Source of the DNA: Bacillus sp. NTK034 | GTDB taxonomy: Bacteria; Bacillota; Bacilli; Bacillales; Cytobacillaceae | DNA length: 64,000 nucleotides | NCBI RefSeq assembly: GCF_017303275.1 | Contig: NZ_JAFKOJ010000001.1 | Coordinates: forward strand, 868,001 to 932,000 | Direction: 5' to 3' | Shown here: positions 61,021 to 64,000 of the stretch, in pieces | How the letters are laid out: the number at the start of each line of letters is the position of its first letter | Numbering within the stretch: the first letter of the stretch is position 1 | Position numbers and translations under genes: made by a program | Notes under the pieces: generated by a model | What the model was told of the DNA's origin: nothing | Seen by the model: only the letters and a program-made list of their open reading frames with translations | Databases searched by the model: none

Positions 61021-61952
61021 ATTGACTGTTTAGGCAGCTTTCTCTGAAACATTTTCGCATTTGTTCCTATATAAACACCAGTCAGAACAAATGCTGCCCC
61101 TATTCCATGAGCCATGGTGAACGTTTCACCCAAAAAGACCGTAGCCATTATAACGGCAGATACAGGCATCACATTAATAAAAATGGAGGCCTTGGCCGCA
61201 CCGACCTCTTTAATCCCGTTATAGTACATCACAAATGAAACCACTGTAACAAAAATGCTCATATGGGCGATCGCGGCCCATGTCGTCATGCTGGCTTGCC
61301 GGATATCCATCCACGATGTTTCAGCCGAAGCGAATGGCAATAGAAATAAGGTTCCATAGGCAACTGCATAAGTAGTGGATTCCACTGAGCTGAATTTTTT
61401 CAATACCACTTTCCCCACAACACTATAGATGGCCCAGCTGATCACAGCACCCAGCAATACGAAGTCAATCGGTTCAAAGCCGTATTGGAAAAGAGTGAGC
61501 AAATGGCCATCTGTAATAATAAACACTACACCTGTCAAAGCAACGGCCATTCCAATGATATGATTCTTTGTAATTTTTTCTTTTAAGAATAATCCTGATA
61601 AAAGGACGATCAGCACCGGGTTTGAAGCAATAAATAATGAGCTTTTAATGACTGGCGCATGCTTTGTGGCCAGGAAAAAACAAATATTATACAGCGCAAT
61701 TCCAGTCAGGCCCAAAAGAGCAAACAATCCATGATCCCTTAAATTCGGTCGTTTCCGGTCTTTCTCCATGATCCACATGAGCGGAAAAAGCAGGATGGCA
61801 GCTCCAAAAAACCGCAAAAAAGCAACTGTTGCAGGCTCAAAGCTTTGAACAGCAAACTTGCCGGCAATAAATGCGCTGCCCCATGTAGCAGTAGCCAAAG
61901 TCAGCATTCCATAAATAAGCCATAATCTCTTTTTCAAACTACTCGCCTTCAT
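61002..61952 (-). CDS. DMT-superfamily transporter (EamA)
   Basis: 316 aa, ten membrane helices in two EamA repeats: YGMLTLATATWGSAFIAGKFAVQSFEPATVAFLRFF starts the first and VDFVLLGAVISWAIYSVVGKVVLKKFSSVESTTYAVAYG the second. IFINVMPVSAVIMATVFLGETFTMAHGIGAAFVLTGVYIG ends it. It probably exports amino acids or metabolites; the substrate is unknown. It is a single gene. Confidence 0.9.
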   Translation of the reverse strand: MKASSLKKRLWLIYGMLTLATATWGSAFIAGKFAVQSFEPATVAFLRFFGAAILLFPLMWIMEKDRKRPNLRDHGLFALLGLTGIALYNICFFLATKHAPVIKSSLFIASNPVLIVLLSGLFLKEKITKNHIIGMAVALTGVVFIITDGHLLTLFQYGFEPIDFVLLGAVISWAIYSVVGKVVLKKFSSVESTTYAVAYGTLFLLPFASAETSWMDIRQASMTTWAAIAHMSIFVTVVSFVMYYNGIKEVGAAKASIFINVMPVSAVIMATVFLGETFTMAHGIGAAFVLTGVYIGTNAKMFQRKLPKQSMKNETA

Positions 61953-62260
61953 TTCTGTAAAATTTTATAAATAGTATTATAACATCTTTTTCGAAAGGCG
62001 AAATAGTTAATTTTTACTGGGATTTTTCAAAAAGTGTGGAAGATAAAAAAGATGAACTTTAGCTTGGGCTTCGATTATGATTGTAGAAAGATAATTAAAA
62101 ATTTCGGATAAGCCGCCTAATGCAGGGGTAGTACATTTAATATATTCGTTAAATAAATTTACAATTGCCGCTCTAATTGTATACACTAAGAATGATTATC
62201 AATTAAAAAATAAATAAGATTCGGAATATAAATATCGATTACCGGAAAGGAGGGACCAAG
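61953..62260. other. 308-bp gap, with a weak Fur-like element
   Basis: No gene seen. TAAGAATGATTATCA (62187-62201) matches the 7-1-7 Fur box at 13 of 15 positions and lies 60 bases before yyaC. An inverted repeat ACAATT...AATTGT lies at 62161-62180. Both could be chance in AT-rich DNA. Confidence 0.3.
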
Positions 62261-62881
62261 ATGTGGCCATTTTCATCAAGCAAACAGAACAAAAATGTCG
62301 TCAATGCAGCCAGTTATATTTCCATTAAAGAAACGACCGAAGAAGCAGAAATCGAAAAGATGGTAGCTAAGCTGAAACAGATTTTTTACAGCACATCCAG
62401 GGACATTGTTATTTTGTGCATTGGTTCTGACCGCTCAACAGGAGACTCTCTTGGGCCATTGGCAGGAAAAATTCTCAAGGAAAAAAACATTACTTATCCA
62501 GTTTATGGGACTTTGCAGGAGCCTGTTCACGCATTGAATATCAAGAAAGTAATTAATGAAATCAAAGAAACCCACCATGATCCGTTTATATTTGGCATAG
62601 ATGCCTGCCTTGGAGACGAGCGGCAAATCGGCTATCTTTTAATAAGGGAAGGGTCATTTATCCCGGGAAATGCAGTGAATCGGGCTCTTCCAAGTGTGGG
62701 TGATTATCATTTGAAGGCAATTGTAAACACGCTGGATCCATTATCACCTGTTCATTCCTTAAATAGCACGAGATTATACATGGTTTTAAAACTGGCTGAA
62801 ATCATTGCGGAAATCATTTCGCGTGTAGCGGCAAATGACCGTACTTCCAGAGGAATGATTGAAAAAATGAATGTTCCGTAA
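62261..62881 (+). CDS. yyaC: spore protease-like protein YyaC
   Basis: 206 aa with AAAGGAGG before the ATG. DUF1256/YyaC family: IVILCIGSDRSTGDSLGPLAGKIL, GTLQEPVHALNIKKVINEI, IFGIDACLGDERQIGYLLIREG, PGNAVNRALPSVGDYHLKAIVNT and NSTRLYMVLKLAEIIA. It resembles GPR (the germination protease) in fold and is a sporulation protein in B. subtilis. This gene is one of the clearest signs that the organism forms spores. Confidence 0.92.
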   Translation: MWPFSSSKQNKNVVNAASYISIKETTEEAEIEKMVAKLKQIFYSTSRDIVILCIGSDRSTGDSLGPLAGKILKEKNITYPVYGTLQEPVHALNIKKVINEIKETHHDPFIFGIDACLGDERQIGYLLIREGSFIPGNAVNRALPSVGDYHLKAIVNTLDPLSPVHSLNSTRLYMVLKLAEIIAEIISRVAANDRTSRGMIEKMNVP

Positions 62882-62972
62882 ACATGAAATGGGTAAATCA
62901 GCCAAAAAATTGCTGTACCCCGATAGGTAAGTTATAATGAGCTAAGGATACTAAAGAGAAAGAGGGAAAGGG

Positions 62973-63647
62973 ATGGGGAATAACTGGACGGAAGATAATC
63001 TGATCTCGATACGCGAGAGGGTTTATCTGCATATTAAGGATCTTATTTTGGACGGAGAATTTAAAGCGGGAGACCGGCTGGTGGAACGAGAACTTGCTGA
63101 GAGATTAAACATCAGCAGGACACCCATTCGGGAAGCGCTGTTCCGCCTGGAATCCCAGGGGTTTGTTAAGACAGTCCCAAGAAAAGGCGTAATTGTTGCC
63201 GATATTTCTGAAAAGGAAATTATCGAAGTGTTTACCATTTTATCATCACTTGAAGTTCTGGCAGCAAAATTGGCTGTTCAAAAGCTCGATAAAGAAATGG
63301 AAAGCAAATTCACTGATAGCATAAGAAAGGTCGAGGAATACCTGAACAATCCTGAAGAGGATGCTTCTGAATTACATAGGGAGCTCAATCATCTCCTATA
63401 TAGCTCTGCCAAAAATGTGAAGCTTTATGAGATGCTGAGCGGATTATCCGATTACATTCGCGCATTTGCCAAAATCGGGCATAAAAATCCGGGAAGGGCA
63501 AAGCAGTCAATGGAGGAGCATTTGAAAATCATGGAAGCAATCGTCAATAAAGAAATGGAAATGGCTGAATATCTGACCAAAATACATATTGAGAATTCAA
63601 AAAAAGCATATATTGAAGCGGTGCAGCAAAGTGAAAAGAAAAATTAA
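62973..63647 (+). CDS. GntR-family (FCD domain) regulator
   Basis: 224 aa with GAGGGAAAGGGG upstream. The winged helix is LHIKDLILDGEFKAGDRLVERELAERLNISRTPIREALFRLESQGFVKTVPRKGVIV. The all-helical FCD sensor has VFTILSSLEVLAAKLAVQKLD, LHRELNHLLYSSAKNVKLYEML and MEEHLKIMEAIVNKEMEMAEYL. FadR/VanR-type regulators sense organic acids. It is convergent with the aspartate dehydrogenase gene and shares a terminator with it. Confidence 0.9.
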   Translation: MGNNWTEDNLISIRERVYLHIKDLILDGEFKAGDRLVERELAERLNISRTPIREALFRLESQGFVKTVPRKGVIVADISEKEIIEVFTILSSLEVLAAKLAVQKLDKEMESKFTDSIRKVEEYLNNPEEDASELHRELNHLLYSSAKNVKLYEMLSGLSDYIRAFAKIGHKNPGRAKQSMEEHLKIMEAIVNKEMEMAEYLTKIHIENSKKAYIEAVQQSEKKN

Positions 63648-63680
63648 GAAAGAGCAGAAGCCCTTTCTTAATTTTTTTAC
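63637..63680. terminator. bidirectional terminator
   Basis: AAAAATTAAGAAAG pairs with CTTTCTTAATTTTT around AGCAGAAGCC; it serves both convergent genes. Confidence 0.85.
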
Positions 63681-64000
63681 ACTCCAATCACAATTGGCGA
63701 AGTAAAATTTTTTAAAACCTTGGCCACACTCATGGCGACAATCGGACTGGATTTTGGATTTTCCTCATAAGGAATATTCGAAACGGATATCTCAACTTCG
63801 CCAAAATAACCCTTTGCTTTAATAGTATGAGTGTTCGATTGGATAGTTGGATCAGCATACACTTTTACTTTTGTGTCTTCAAAGCCGATTCCTGCAAGGC
63901 TGAGGGCCGCTGATACATTCACGCTCTGCGGAAAGAGCTTGGACGACTCGCGTGCATTGCCTTCATAAATACAAAATGGTTCTGTCAGAGTATGTAATTC
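63677..64000 (-). CDS. nadX: L-aspartate dehydrogenase (NadX type), C-terminal part, cut by window edge
   Basis: The frame is open to the right edge (codons up to 64000 encode EPFCIYEGNARESSKLFPQS before NVSAALSLAGIGF), so this is the C-terminal 107 residues of a longer protein. The N-V-S-A-A-L-S-L-A-G-I-G-F, KVKVYADPTIQSNTHTIKAKGYFGE and NPKSSPIVAMSVAKVL segments are the DUF108 catalytic domain of aspartate dehydrogenases. The enzyme oxidises aspartate to iminoaspartate, often for NAD synthesis or aspartate catabolism. The Rossmann domain lies outside the window. Confidence 0.85.
   Translation of the reverse strand, partial: ELHTLTEPFCIYEGNARESSKLFPQSVNVSAALSLAGIGFEDTKVKVYADPTIQSNTHTIKAKGYFGEVEISVSNIPYEENPKSSPIVAMSVAKVLKNFTSPIVIGV

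Overview
The window looks like chromosomal DNA of a low-GC, spore-forming Bacillaceae, close to the Cytobacillus/Mesobacillus/Bacillus group. This is an inference from gene content. The window holds a YyaC-type spore protein, the glcU-gdh pair, a near-perfect sigma-B promoter, several CcpA cre-like sites, an S-box riboswitch and strong AGGAGG ribosome binding sites, with many TTG/GTG starts. No rRNA, tRNA, CRISPR array, prophage or insertion sequence was recognised. Both ends cut through genes: an SMC-type ATPase on the left and an aspartate dehydrogenase on the right.

Layout. 0-11.5 kb holds stress, regulatory and small-molecule genes: a SAM-I riboswitch ahead of a methyltransferase, a MocR regulator next to an acetyltransferase and a PLP aminotransferase, a DUF2089/YvlB-like operon, GMP reductase with an attenuator-like leader, and two likely gene remnants. 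11.5-22.8 kb is a sugar operon: LacI regulator, Gfo/Idh/MocA protein, ABC importer without its own ATPase, ROK kinase, AgaS-type isomerase/deaminase, NagA-type deacetylase, tagatose-6-P kinase and tagatose-1,6-bisP aldolase. Together these make a full route for an N-acetylgalactosamine-like amino sugar to triose phosphates. 22.9-37.4 kb is mixed: an ArsR-SRPBCC fusion with its own paired operators, Rrf2, VOC, SstT, glcU-gdh, a sigma-B catalase, LysR/malic enzyme, and an ABC transporter of the quaternary-amine class whose permease is fused to its binding protein.

37.4-49.3 kb is a second sugar locus. It has the gene set described for sophorooligosaccharide (beta-1,2-glucan) use in Listeria innocua: GH94 oligoglucan phosphorylase, GH3 beta-glucosidase, binding protein, two permeases and a LacI regulator. 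Here it also carries a GH13 alpha-glucosidase. Its 470-bp divergent control region shows two sigma-A promoters with 17-bp spacers, two cre-like sites and four exact copies of GAAACGTTTC.

49.4-64 kb holds a cysteine desulfidase-type protein; a Baeyer-Villiger monooxygenase and esterase pair (ketone to ester to acid plus alcohol) next to a GAF-LuxR regulator and a cre site; a 52-bp tandem repeat present four times; a 1394-residue secreted subtilase with cohesin-like and dockerin-like C-terminal domains, followed by an XRE-TPR (RNPP-like) regulator; an EamA exporter; YyaC; a GntR regulator; and the aspartate dehydrogenase fragment.

The most unusual items are the 52-bp hairpin-forming repeat array, the alpha-glucosidase inside the beta-1,2-glucan locus with its control region, the amino-sugar operon with a Gfo/Idh/MocA protein, the riboswitch-controlled methyltransferase, and the guaC leader. 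All functional calls rest on reading motifs and context by eye; no database search was run.
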